In this document: positions 14,020-21,087 of the stretch, in pieces
How the letters are laid out: each line of letters begins with the position of its first letter
How positions within the stretch are numbered: the stretch's first letter is position 1
DNA from: CAZJLP01 sp964546955
Lineage (GTDB): Bacteria > Verrucomicrobiota > Verrucomicrobiia > Opitutales > Opitutaceae
Length of the DNA: 25,613 nt
Reading direction: 5' to 3'
NCBI GenBank assembly: GCA_964546955.1
Contig: CAZJLP010000070.1
Location: 1 to 25,613, forward strand
Program-made: the position numbers and the translations under genes
Notes under the pieces: model-generated
Seen by the model: the letters and a program-made list of their open reading frames with translations, nothing else
Told to the model about the DNA's origin: nothing
The model's database searches: none

Positions 14020-14925
14020 TTACGTGCCTGATCGGGCACCGCGGCGATCCGGAAAGGTGAGCTCGGCGATGCCGGATTTGTCGAGGTCACCGAGGCCCGA
14101 CGCGACCATCCGCTCGTATTGTTCCCGGGTAGCCTGGGCGAGAGGCAGAGAAAGTTTACAAGCCAGGGCGAGTTCGTGCGCGATACGCGAATCTTTCGCC
14201 GCGTGGGCGGCGGAGAAAAAACAGGCATGGTCCCGATTCTGCATGTCCTCTCCGTCGGTTTTTAGCACCTGAGACGCTGCTCCGGTCTGCGAAAAGACTT
14301 CGCGCAGGACGGTGAGATCCAACCCGAGAGCCCGACCCAGGCCGAGCCCTTCCGCCAGCGCCGCCGTGTTGATGTTCATTACCATATTGACGAGCGCTTT
14401 CACCTCGGCCGCGCGCCCAGCCGGTCCGATATAGCGCAACGCCGAACTCAGTACAGCGAGGACAGGGCGCACGGATTCGAAAACGCGCTCGTCGCCGCCG
14501 CACATGAGATAAAGCGTGCCATTTCGCGCCTGCGGAATGCTGGAGGCCATGCAGGCTTCGAGCGTTTCGGCGCCGGCTTTGCGCGCGCGACGCTCGATCT
14601 CGATATGAACACTCGGACCGACCGTCGCGCAATTGATGAAAATCTTGCCCGCCGCGCCGTCGAGCAGCGAATCCGCCGCGCCATTTTCTGAAAAAACTGC
14701 GAATTGCGCAGCATCGTCGGTCACGACAGTGAAAACAATGTCGGACAGCGCGGTGACTTCGGCCAGCGTTGAGACGGCCGCGGCGCCGAGTTCGGCCGCG
14801 ACCGCTTGGGCCGTGGCCTGATTGAGATCGTACACCGCAACCAGCGCGTAGTCTTTATCCCGAAGGCGGCGCGCCATATTGGCGCCCATGCGTCCGAGGC
14901 CAACGAAGCCAATCCGCGGTTTCAT
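14020..14925 (-). CDS. NAD(P)-dependent beta-hydroxyacid dehydrogenase-like oxidoreductase
   Basis: The 301-residue protein has the layout of the 3-hydroxyisobutyrate dehydrogenase family: an N-terminal Rossmann domain starting RIGFVGLGRMGANMARRL (4-21), and an all-helical C-terminal domain with the catalytic lysine Lys176 and the following Asn180 in EVKALVNMVMN. The substrate-anchoring DAPVSGG motif, expected about residue 123, reads EACMASS, so the usual carboxylate-binding Ser-Gly-Gly is not conserved. The downstream GTLYLMCGGD keeps the family form. The enzyme therefore probably reduces or oxidises a substrate unlike 3-hydroxyisobutyrate or tartronate semialdehyde, or belongs to the imine-reductase-like side of the family. 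It has no operon partner: the next minus-strand gene upstream starts 946 bases away. The ATG at 14925 gives the canonical MKPRIGFVG start. Confidence 0.88.
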   Translation of the reverse strand: MKPRIGFVGLGRMGANMARRLRDKDYALVAVYDLNQATAQAVAAELGAAAVSTLAEVTALSDIVFTVVTDDAAQFAVFSENGAADSLLDGAAGKIFINCATVGPSVHIEIERRARKAGAETLEACMASSIPQARNGTLYLMCGGDERVFESVRPVLAVLSSALRYIGPAGRAAEVKALVNMVMNINTAALAEGLGLGRALGLDLTVLREVFSQTGAASQVLKTDGEDMQNRDHACFFSAAHAAKDSRIAHELALACKLSLPLAQATREQYERMVASGLGDLDKSGIAELTFPDRRGARSGT

Positions 14926-15043
14926 AAGTCTTGAGGAGTTGGGAACGGAAGCGCTGCTCTTCGCTCACTGCGGTTTGTCGGGATCCGCTCGGGTTTGAAG
15001 AAGCGCCCTCTCGCGAAATAACGTTCCGGTCTAAAGGGATCTA

Positions 15044-15871
15044 TCACCGCACGAAGAACGGGTTGTTTTTACGCTCTTGCGCGACGGTGGTCAGCGGGCC
15101 ATGGCCGCAGGCGAGGACCGTGTCCGCAGGCAAGGTCAGGATTTTTTTGAAGTTATTGTCGCGCGCCGTTTCATACAGTTCCTGAGAGGCGCCACCCATG
15201 GAGGAGGCGAAAAGCGAGTCGCCGACGATGGCCAGGGGATAGGACAGTCCTGTTATATAGAAGGTAGTCCCGCCGGGGGAGTGCCCGAATGTCGCCAGCG
15301 TTTTGATGGCCAGACCTCCGAGATGGAAAAAAGCATTTTCGGCAAACGACTTCGCGCCCGCGAGGTTCACCGGCTCGCGTTCGGAAGCCCATACCTCCGC
15401 CTTCGTCTCCGTCGCCAGGCGCGGCAGGTCCGCGATGTGGTCCTCGTGCGTATGTGTGAGGAAAATATAACGGAGTCGTAATTGCTCGGATTTGATCAGA
15501 TCGAGCATGGGCTCGCAGGTGCTGCCGGTGTCGAAGGCCGCGGCGAGTTTCGAGCGAGGATCCCAGACGACGTAGCTGTTCACCGTCATGTCGCCGAAAA
15601 CGGTGTTGAAGACGCCGAAGCCCGCATTAAAGACCGGGTGGGTGGGATACCAGCGTTTTTCAGCCAGCTGAACGACGGCATCCCGGTTGAGCTTCAGATG
15701 TGTCGCCGCGCGCCGGGCTACCGCTTCGTTGAACGTACCCGACTTCACGGCGCGCAGGTCTTCAACCGAGATTTCGGCCCGCCGCGCTAGTTCTTCATCT
15801 GAAAGGCCAAACCCTCGCTGGGCCTTATTGATGACGTCTTCGTAGTTGTCCTCGAGAGGGATGCGGGCCAT
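15044..15871 (-). CDS. Metallo-beta-lactamase-fold hydrolase with N-terminal helix-turn-helix domain
   Basis: The 275-residue protein has an N-terminal HTH-like segment (about 22-66: LSDEELARRAEISVEDLRAV). A glyoxalase II-type MBL domain (about 85-262) follows. All metal ligands are present: His140, His142, Asp144 and His145 in THTHEDHIAD, His197 in GHSPGGTTF, Asp218 in VGDSLFA, and His257 in ACGHGPLTT. It is expected to bind two metal ions and hydrolyse a thioester or persulfide-type substrate in the cytoplasm. The HTH may bind DNA or be a structural cap. The ATG at 15871 was chosen because the frame upstream to 16027 runs through an unrelated palindromic repeat. It is divergent from the SDR gene at 16120. 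Confidence 0.88.
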   Translation of the reverse strand: MARIPLEDNYEDVINKAQRGFGLSDEELARRAEISVEDLRAVKSGTFNEAVARRAATHLKLNRDAVVQLAEKRWYPTHPVFNAGFGVFNTVFGDMTVNSYVVWDPRSKLAAAFDTGSTCEPMLDLIKSEQLRLRYIFLTHTHEDHIADLPRLATETKAEVWASEREPVNLAGAKSFAENAFFHLGGLAIKTLATFGHSPGGTTFYITGLSYPLAIVGDSLFASSMGGASQELYETARDNNFKKILTLPADTVLACGHGPLTTVAQERKNNPFFVR

Positions 15872-15924
15872 GTCGGGGCAATAGAGCCCGGCTCCGCGCT
15901 CGGCGCAAGCCTCGCGCGGAGAGA

Positions 15925-16029
15925 GTTTGGTGTTTCGAGTTTGGAGTTCGGAAACCGATCCCTGGGATTCTTTTAACGCTGTTCTCGTGCTATTGGTTGA
16001 TCGGTCACGCCAAACTCTGAACTCCAAAC
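15925..16029. repeat. Imperfect palindrome with GTTTGGAGTTC arms between divergent genes
   Basis: The left side (15925-15960, GTTTGGTGTTTCGAGTTTGG then ACCGATC) is imperfectly complementary to the right side (15999-16029, GATCGGTCACGCCAAACTC then CTCCAAAC). It occupies most of the region between the HTH-MBL gene (minus) and the SDR gene (plus). It resembles a mobile palindromic repeat more than an operator, given its length and imperfect symmetry. Confidence 0.7.
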
Positions 16030-16119
16030 CCGCGCGCTCGCCGCCCGGGCAAAATAAGATCTGCGCGCGCGTTGCTCCTTGCCACCGGAGGCATCCGGAC
16101 GCTTAGCTAGACGCTTCTC

Positions 16120-16908
16120 ATGAGCAAATCCGATTACCTTTCCTCCCTGTTTTCACTCACGGGCAAAGTCGCAGTCGTCATTGGCGGCACGGGCGAACTT
16201 TGCGGCGCCATGGCCCAAGGCATGGCCAGCGCAGGGGCGGAAGTTGTTCTGGTTGGGCGCAATGAAGAGAAGGCCAAAGCTCGCCTGGACAAGATTGCCG
16301 CGGCTGGCGGGAAGGCTTACTTCCTCTCGGCGGAGGCCAGCAGCAAAGCGGAATTGCAGGGGCTTCTGGATACGGTGCTGAAGCGCTCCGGCCGCGTCGA
16401 CATCGTGGTCAACGGCGCCGGGGTCAATTCGCCCACACCCTACCTGGACATTCAGGAAGACGAATTCGACCGCATTGTACGGATCAATCTGAAGGGCGTT
16501 TTTCTCGGCTGTCAGGTCTTCGGCAAATACCTGGTCGACCGCGGCGAAGGCGGCTCCATCATCAATCTCGGCTCCATGTCCGGCGTGGTGCCGCTATCCC
16601 GGGTGTTCACCTACTCGGCCACGAAAGCGGCGGTCCATAATCTTTCGAAGAATCTCGCGCGCGAGTGGGCGCCAAAACGCGTTCGGGTGAACACGCTGGT
16701 TCCCGGTTTCTTTCCCGCCGAACAGAACCGCAAGGTCCTGACCCCCGATCGCGTCGCGAGCATCATGGGTCATACCCCGATGAAACGTTTTGGCGAAGCA
16801 AACGAATTGGTGGGAGCGACCCTCCTTCTCGCGAGCGATGGCGCCGGGAGTTTTATCACCGGATCTGAAATCATCGTCGACGGCGGTTATCATGCCATGA
16901 CGATTTGA
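16120..16908 (+). CDS. Short-chain dehydrogenase/reductase (SDR family)
   Basis: The 262-residue protein is a classical SDR. The nucleotide loop is GGTGELCGAMA (22-32), NGAG stands at 98-101 in place of NNAG, and the catalytic set is Ser152 (GSMSG), Tyr165 and Lys169 in YSATK. The C-terminus reads FITGSEIIVDGGYHAMTI. The GELCG form of the loop recalls SDRs annotated as D-mannonate or gluconate-type sugar-acid oxidoreductases, so a sugar-acid substrate is possible but not shown. It is a single-gene transcript: a strong terminator follows 32 bases after the stop, and the gene upstream is divergent. Confidence 0.92.
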   Translation: MSKSDYLSSLFSLTGKVAVVIGGTGELCGAMAQGMASAGAEVVLVGRNEEKAKARLDKIAAAGGKAYFLSAEASSKAELQGLLDTVLKRSGRVDIVVNGAGVNSPTPYLDIQEDEFDRIVRINLKGVFLGCQVFGKYLVDRGEGGSIINLGSMSGVVPLSRVFTYSATKAAVHNLSKNLAREWAPKRVRVNTLVPGFFPAEQNRKVLTPDRVASIMGHTPMKRFGEANELVGATLLLASDGAGSFITGSEIIVDGGYHAMTI

Positions 16909-16940
16909 TCCGCTTCCGCGAAGTTTCTCATTGTTGCATC

Positions 16941-16967
16941 GGGCGGCCTCCGCGCCGCCCTTTTTAT
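16941..16967 (+). terminator. Rho-independent terminator of the SDR gene
   Basis: GGGCGGC and GCCGCCC form a 7-bp GC stem around CTCCGC, followed by TTTTTATTT. It starts 32 bases after the SDR stop codon. Confidence 0.92.
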
Positions 16968-17195
16968 TTGTACAAAAATCGACCTGGACGGGTGGTGTTG
17001 AGCTAAACCCCCGTCGTGTCTATTGTACTTTGGAGGCGCTATAGTGCGTCCACACTTTCTGTGGATATGATGGCTATTGTGTTGGTGGATAACGCGTGGC
17101 GTGAGGGAGATTGGATGCCCGAGAAGCGGCCCCAGCAGGCATTGCCGGGAGGATGGCAGTTATACTGTCAAGTAGTGACGCCGACATTACCGCTA

Positions 17196-17209
17196 TATGC
17201 GTACGCATA
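17196..17209. promoter_or_regulatory. Perfect 14-bp palindrome, possible operator
   Basis: TATGCGTACGCATA is self-complementary over all 14 bases and lies in AT-rich sequence upstream of the HTH protein gene at 17266. The symmetry and position would suit a dimeric regulator, perhaps autoregulation by that protein. This is inference only. Confidence 0.35.
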
Positions 17210-17265
17210 ACGGTTCATAGTATCCTCTTGCCTCTACTATCTGGGCGCCGTCTGATCGGTATCGT

Positions 17266-17655
17266 ATGGTTACCGAAGTCATTAAAGAATTGAAGGCAGC
17301 GAAAGCTAAAGTGGAAGCACTCGAGCAATCGCTTTTAAAAGAACGCAAGCAGAAGCTGGCATCGTTGCCGGCCGAGCTCGGTTTCGACACCGTGGCTGCG
17401 TTCATCGATGCGGTGCGCGAAGCTGTCGGCGGACGCCGCGGCCGGCCGCCGAAGGGCGAGGGCGGCTCGTCTGCTGCGGGCCGCAAAGGCCGCCGCCGTC
17501 GCGCGAAGATCACGGCTGAAACGAAGAGCAGCGTGAAGGCCGCGGTGAACGCCGGAAAAACCGGCGCGCAGATCGCGAAGGAACTCGGCATCTCCGTGCC
17601 CAGCGTGCAGAACATCAAAAAGGAGCTGGGCTTGGTCAAGGCGCGCAAGAAGTAA
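17266..17655 (+). CDS. Small basic coiled-coil/AT-hook/HTH DNA-binding protein
   Basis: The 129-residue, Lys/Arg/Ala-rich protein has three visible parts. A charged coiled-coil-like helix comes first (about 2-32, KELKAAKAKVEALEQSLLKE). A flexible basic linker carries an AT-hook-like core, GRRGRPPKG (about 56-64), and a second basic cluster GRKGRRRR. The C-terminal HTH (about 82-126) reads NAGKTGAQIAKELGISVPSV then QNIKKELGLVKARKK, like the resolvase/sigma-4 type. The layout suggests a nucleoid-associated or global regulatory protein that oligomerises by its N-terminus. I know no characterised orthologue. It is monocistronic: an AT-rich leader with a perfect palindrome precedes it and a strong terminator follows. 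The ATG at 17266 has no clear Shine-Dalgarno sequence. Confidence 0.85.
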   Translation: MVTEVIKELKAAKAKVEALEQSLLKERKQKLASLPAELGFDTVAAFIDAVREAVGGRRGRPPKGEGGSSAAGRKGRRRRAKITAETKSSVKAAVNAGKTGAQIAKELGISVPSVQNIKKELGLVKARKK

Positions 17656-17680
17656 GCCGACATCCGATTCTATTGAGCAA

Positions 17681-17708
17681 ACCTCCGGGCTTCCCGGAGG
17701 TTTTTTTT
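17681..17708 (+). terminator. Rho-independent terminator of the small DNA-binding protein gene
   Basis: ACCTCCGGG (17681-17689) and CCCGGAGGT (17693-17701) form a 9-bp stem with loop CTT, followed by a run of T residues to 17708. It separates this gene from the aminotransferase gene. This is also the main reason to reject a start of the aminotransferase at 17673, which would place the terminator inside its coding sequence. Confidence 0.95.
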
Positions 17709-17750
17709 CGTCCTTGCGCCCGTGCCCACATCCATACGCTGGCAGAACCG

Positions 17751-18665
17751 ATGCTGGGTTTTATCCAAGCTAACACCAATGGACGTCTTCACGCGGCCGA
17801 CGAGCCGTCTATTTCGCCGTTGAACCGCGGCTTTCTCTACGGGGATGCAATCTATGAAGTGTGGCGCACGTACGACGGAGTGATGTTTGCCTGGGAGGAG
17901 CACTGGCGCCGCTTGGAACGCTCGGCCGCCGCGCTGTTTCTCGCGCTGCCTTTCGAAGCGGGGCGCATTCTGGCTGAAATCAAGCGGACAGTGGATGCGT
18001 TCCGGGCCCGCAGCTCGAACGCGATCGATTTGTATATTCGCCTGCAGATAACCCGAGGTGCAGGGGCGATCGGCCTGGACACCGCACTGGCTGACGCGAC
18101 TGACTTCGTTCTTCTGGTACAGGAAAACCGGCCGCACGCCGAAGAAAAACTTCGAAGCGGCCTGACGCTCTCGATTGCGCGGCAGCTCCATCGCAATTCG
18201 CCGCTCGCCCTGAATCCGGCGTGGAAGACGGGAAATTACCTGAACAATATTCTCTGTCTGCGGGAGGCTCGTCTCCGCGGGGCCGATGAAGTGATCATTA
18301 CCAACCTGGGCGGTGAGCTGACCGAAGCGGCTGTGAGTAATATTGGTTTCGTCCGAGAGGGCGCCGTGATCACCCCGCCCATGGCCGCCGGAATACTCGG
18401 GGGGATTACGCGACAATTATTGCTGTCCGATGTGGCGCGCGCCGCGGGTGTTCGAATTGAGGAAAGAACTGTGCGGATGGAAGATCTCCCCAAATGCCAG
18501 GAATGTTTTTTACTCTCCACCACCAAGGACATCACGCCTGTGGGCGCGATCGATGACCACCGGTTTCGGGTGGGAGACGATTCCGTCACGATGCGACTCA
18601 AACGGGCTTTCGCGAATTATGTCGGCGATTACGCCAAGAAGCACCCGGAGCTCAGGCTTTTTTAG
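17751..18665 (+). CDS. Class IV pyridoxal-phosphate aminotransferase
   Basis: The 304-residue protein belongs to fold-type IV PLP enzymes (branched-chain/D-amino acid aminotransferase and aminodeoxychorismate lyase). Visible motifs are NRGFLYGDAIYEVWRTYDG (25-43), YIRLQITRGAG (95-105), catalytic Lys159 in PAWKTGNYLNNI, and the PLP-binding segment ELTEAAVSNIGFV (189-201) with Glu192. The sequence does not decide between D-alanine aminotransferase, IlvE-like and PabC-like activity. With folC in the window, PabC is tempting, but the genes are 5 kb apart. The ATG at 17751 lies after the terminator of the preceding gene and begins the family-like MLGFIQANTNGRL. It is a single gene; the next gene converges on it. 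Confidence 0.9.
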   Translation: MLGFIQANTNGRLHAADEPSISPLNRGFLYGDAIYEVWRTYDGVMFAWEEHWRRLERSAAALFLALPFEAGRILAEIKRTVDAFRARSSNAIDLYIRLQITRGAGAIGLDTALADATDFVLLVQENRPHAEEKLRSGLTLSIARQLHRNSPLALNPAWKTGNYLNNILCLREARLRGADEVIITNLGGELTEAAVSNIGFVREGAVITPPMAAGILGGITRQLLLSDVARAAGVRIEERTVRMEDLPKCQECFLLSTTKDITPVGAIDDHRFRVGDDSVTMRLKRAFANYVGDYAKKHPELRLF

Positions 18666-18761
18666 TCTCGCACGGTCGGTCGTCGGACGCGAGCTCAGCA
18701 AGCTGCGCGCGGCGACACTCACGGCGCCCTGATTCGCTCCGATCGGGGTTCTTCGATCTGT

Positions 18762-19100
18762 TCAGTAGCGCGGGAGGGTCGGGTCGATTTCGATCGACCA
18801 AGCGTCGATGCCGCCGGCGACGTTGGAGACGTTGGTAAATCCGCGGGCGCGCAGAAATTGCGTGACGCGCAAGCTTCGACCGCCGTGGTGGCAATAAATC
18901 AAGAGGTGGCAGTCCCGACTCAGCTGGTCTACATGCTCCGGAATCTTCTGCATGGGGATATGAACTCCTCCCGCGATCTGGCTGAGCTGAACCTCGAAAG
19001 CCTCACGGACGTCAACGAGACGGGTCGTCTGTGGTGTGGCGTCGAGGAGGCGTTTGGCCTCCCGGACGGAAATCTCCAAAGGATACGATTCGGATGTCAT
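18762..19100 (-). CDS. Single-domain rhodanese-like protein
   Basis: The 112-residue protein is one rhodanese domain. It contains LVDVREAFEVQLSQIAGGVH (28-47), the active-site loop YCHHGGRS (69-76) with Cys70, and the C-terminal NVAGGIDAWSIEIDP. Such GlpE/PspE-like domains move sulfane sulfur between small carriers or proteins in the cytoplasm. Cys70 is present, so it should be active. The partner is unknown. There is no operon partner; a palindromic element begins 42 bases upstream, and manC lies divergent beyond it. Confidence 0.92.
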   Translation of the reverse strand: MTSESYPLEISVREAKRLLDATPQTTRLVDVREAFEVQLSQIAGGVHIPMQKIPEHVDQLSRDCHLLIYCHHGGRSLRVTQFLRARGFTNVSNVAGGIDAWSIEIDPTLPRY

Positions 19101-19521
19101 CGGGCGAGTTCACTTAGAAAAGCTCTGAAAAACGGTTTGAGAGCAGGGGCGAGGCCGCCCCTCGACAGGCTCGGGGCCTTGAGCGAATTCGAAACGGTGG
19201 ACTCGCCGTCGTGTGCAGGCAACGTAGCATGCAACCATCTGTGCACCGCTGGACCGCGTCAAACCGCATGTTCTTAAGCGGTGTTCCATTCTTCGACGGC
19301 GGTCCAGAGGCCCGCCCCCAACCTTGCGGTCCGTTTTTCCGAGGCTCCTTAGGGATTAGGAGTCTGGCAGTTGACTGCAATAGAGGGGGATGCCTTCCGT
19401 GGCTTTGCAGTCAGGTCTCGGTAACATGTTGGCCCGCCTGAGGCCGCGCCCATAAATCGGTTCTTCCGGCCAGAATTGGAAATTGCTTGCGAAGATCGGT
19501 TGACCCAAGCTTTTGGGTTCT
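19101..19521. other. Intergenic region between the rhodanese gene and manC
   Basis: Of these 421 bases, 19143-19323 are a dispersed palindromic element. A short hairpin (ACCCAA 19503-19508 with TTGGGT 19513-19518) ends three bases before the manC ATG at 19522. No gene is evident. Promoters for both divergent genes must lie here, but I could not identify well-spaced boxes. Confidence 0.55.
19143..19323. repeat. Dispersed palindromic element, copy 4, with nested second repeat
   Basis: From 19197 (GTGGACTCGCCGTCGTGTGC) to 19311 it aligns closely with copy 3 (5259-5373), and both ends carry the same degenerate tips (GCAGGGGCGAGGCC and GGCCCGCCCCCAACC). It is 39 bases longer because of about 40 bases (19157-19196) beginning GCCCCTCGACAGGCTCGGGG. 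That insert resembles the CTCGACAGGCTCAGG-type palindromes common in intergenic DNA of many bacteria. It looks like a repeat inserted into a repeat. Confidence 0.88.
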
Positions 19522-20610
19522 ATGCCGCAGCACTTTGTCGTGATCATCGCCGGTGGAAAAGGTGAGCGTTTCTGGCCCCAAAGCCGGGCCCGTCGCCCGA
19601 AACATCTCCTGCCCATCGTGGGGGACAAGCCAATGTTGGTGCAAACACTCGAGAGGGTGCGCGCGTTGGTTCCGCCGAAAAATACATTCATCATCACGAG
19701 CGCGGTTCAAGCCAGGGCCGTGCGGGAGGTTTGTTCGAAGCTCCCGGCGGAAAACATCGTGGCTGAGCCGATGGGCCGCGATACCGCGCCGGCCGTGGGA
19801 TTGGCGGCCGCCTTGGTGGGGGCGAGAGATCCCAAAGGCATTTTCGCCGTGTTGCCCGCCGACCATGTCATCCACGACAGCGAGGCGTACCAGCGGGACC
19901 TGCGCGCCGCGTTCGCGGCGGCGAGTTCCGGCGACGTGATGGTCACGATCGGAATCGAGCCGACCGAACCCGCGATCGGTTTTGGCTATATTCAGCGCGG
20001 CGAACTTTGGAAGAAATTCGAGCGGAGGCCCGTGTATCGTGTGAAGCGTTTTGTCGAAAAACCCGCGCTGGAGGTGGCTCAAGGTTATTTGGCCTCGGGC
20101 GACTACGTATGGAACGGCGGAATGTTCGTCTGGAGCGTTCCGGTGGTCGAGGCCGCGCTGTCGCGTCACGCTCCCGAACTCGACGCGGGACTCGCCCCGA
20201 TCCGGGCGGCCTTGGCCAAAAAGAAGCCGTTGGCGGCGATTCTCAAGAAAGTCTATCCGAGCTTGAGCAAAATTTCCGTCGACTACGCATTGCTCGAAAA
20301 AGCGGACAACGTCGTGGTCGTGCCCTCCTCCTTCGATTGGGATGATGTAGGGGCGTGGCCGGCGGTGCCGAAGCACTATCAAAAGGATGCGGGCGGAAAT
20401 GTGATGCGGGGCCGGGTGGTCGTGGAGGCGGCTCGCAACAACATCATTTTCTCGGAGGGCGATCATCTCACCGCGGTGCTCGGGGCCGACGACTTGATCG
20501 TCGTGCACACGCCCGATGCCACTCTCGTCGCCCCCAAAGCGAAGGCGCAGGAAATCAAGCAACTCCTCAAGCGGGTGGAAGCCCTCAAGGACGGAGCCCG
20601 CTACCTTTAG
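19522..20610 (+). CDS. manC: Mannose-1-phosphate guanylyltransferase
   Basis: This 362-residue nucleotidyltransferase makes GDP-mannose from mannose-1-phosphate and GTP, supplying mannose, fucose or rhamnose for surface polysaccharides. The nucleotide loop IIAGGKGERFWPQSR (8-22) is followed by PKHLLPIVGDKPML. Later motifs are AEPMGRDTAPAVGLAAAL, LPADHVI, FVEKP, NGGMFVW and SFDWDDVGAW. It lacks the C-terminal phosphomannose isomerase domain of the longer bifunctional enzymes. The ATG at 19522 was preferred to an in-frame TTG at 19513 because it gives the family-like MPQHFVVIIAGG. It opens a plus-strand run; ruvX starts 9-15 bases after its stop. Confidence 0.95.
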   Translation: MPQHFVVIIAGGKGERFWPQSRARRPKHLLPIVGDKPMLVQTLERVRALVPPKNTFIITSAVQARAVREVCSKLPAENIVAEPMGRDTAPAVGLAAALVGARDPKGIFAVLPADHVIHDSEAYQRDLRAAFAAASSGDVMVTIGIEPTEPAIGFGYIQRGELWKKFERRPVYRVKRFVEKPALEVAQGYLASGDYVWNGGMFVWSVPVVEAALSRHAPELDAGLAPIRAALAKKKPLAAILKKVYPSLSKISVDYALLEKADNVVVVPSSFDWDDVGAWPAVPKHYQKDAGGNVMRGRVVVEAARNNIIFSEGDHLTAVLGADDLIVVHTPDATLVAPKAKAQEIKQLLKRVEALKDGARYL

Positions 20611-20619
20611 CTGCTGCAT

Positions 20620-21087
20620 GTGTCCATGCGGTGTCTTGGCATTGATTACGGCGCGAGACGGATCGGCCTCAGCTACGGGGACGAACTCGGGGTAGCCACT
20701 CCGCTGCCCGCGCTCAATCAGCCAGAGCCGCAGCAACGATGGAGTGCACTCGCGGCGCTGCTGCGGGCCCGCCGTATCACTGACATCGTGGTGGGTTTCC
20801 CGGTCAATATGGACGAAACGATCGGCCCCAAAGCGAAGGAAGTGGAAACGTTTGCGGCCAGACTTCGCACGGAATTCGGCTTGCCCGTGCATCTGATCGA
20901 CGAGCGACTCACGTCTTACGAGGCGGAATCCACGATTCCGAAAAACAAGCGGCGCGAGGTGAGGTCCAGCGGGTTGATCGACTCGCGGGCGGCGACGCTG
21001 ATACTGCAGGATTATTTGAATCAGCACATCGCGCAGCCGGAAGACGATTCACCGGGCGAAGGTGAGAAAGGGAGCGAGGAATCGTGA
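20620..21087 (+). CDS. ruvX: YqgF/RuvX-family putative Holliday junction resolvase / pre-16S rRNA nuclease
   Basis: This RNase H-fold protein has the family signatures GIDYGARRIGLSYGDELGVA at the N-terminus, IVVGFPVNMDETIGPKAKEV in the middle, HLIDERLTSYEAE and SSGLIDSRAATLILQDYL. The active-site aspartates are Asp9 (GIDYG), Glu (DERLTS) and Asp (IDSRAA). The family is best known for trimming the 5' end of 16S rRNA precursors, with a proposed Holliday junction role. The start is GTG at 20620 or ATG at 20626, two codons apart; the sequence does not decide. The C-terminal tail is acidic. Its stop overlaps the truA start by 4 bases. Confidence 0.93.
   Translation: MSMRCLGIDYGARRIGLSYGDELGVATPLPALNQPEPQQRWSALAALLRARRITDIVVGFPVNMDETIGPKAKEVETFAARLRTEFGLPVHLIDERLTSYEAESTIPKNKRREVRSSGLIDSRAATLILQDYLNQHIAQPEDDSPGEGEKGSEES

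Larger units (their letters stand above)
16909..17265. other. Intergenic region upstream of the small DNA-binding protein gene
   Basis: After the SDR terminator (16941-16967) these bases are visibly more AT-rich than the rest of the window and contain no recognisable gene. TATGCGTACGCATA at 17196-17209 is a perfect 14-base palindrome 57 bases before the start of the next gene, a candidate operator. Several AT-rich hexamers could be promoter boxes, but none has a convincing spacing. Confidence 0.55.

Noticed and set aside
17016..17210. 64-codon open frame in the AT-rich intergenic region
   Set aside because: No family similarity, no ribosome-binding site, and the composition fits leader DNA rather than coding sequence.
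17673..17750. Earlier start of the class IV aminotransferase
   Set aside because: It would read through the rho-independent terminator of the preceding gene. The family-like N-terminus begins at the ATG at 17751.
19503..19518. Small hairpin just before manC as a riboswitch or terminator
   Set aside because: The 6-bp stem is too short and has no T run; it does not pair with an identifiable Shine-Dalgarno sequence.
19411..21027. 538-codon open frame on the minus strand opposite manC and ruvX
   Set aside because: It is an antisense shadow of two well-conserved genes, with biased composition and no recognisable domain.
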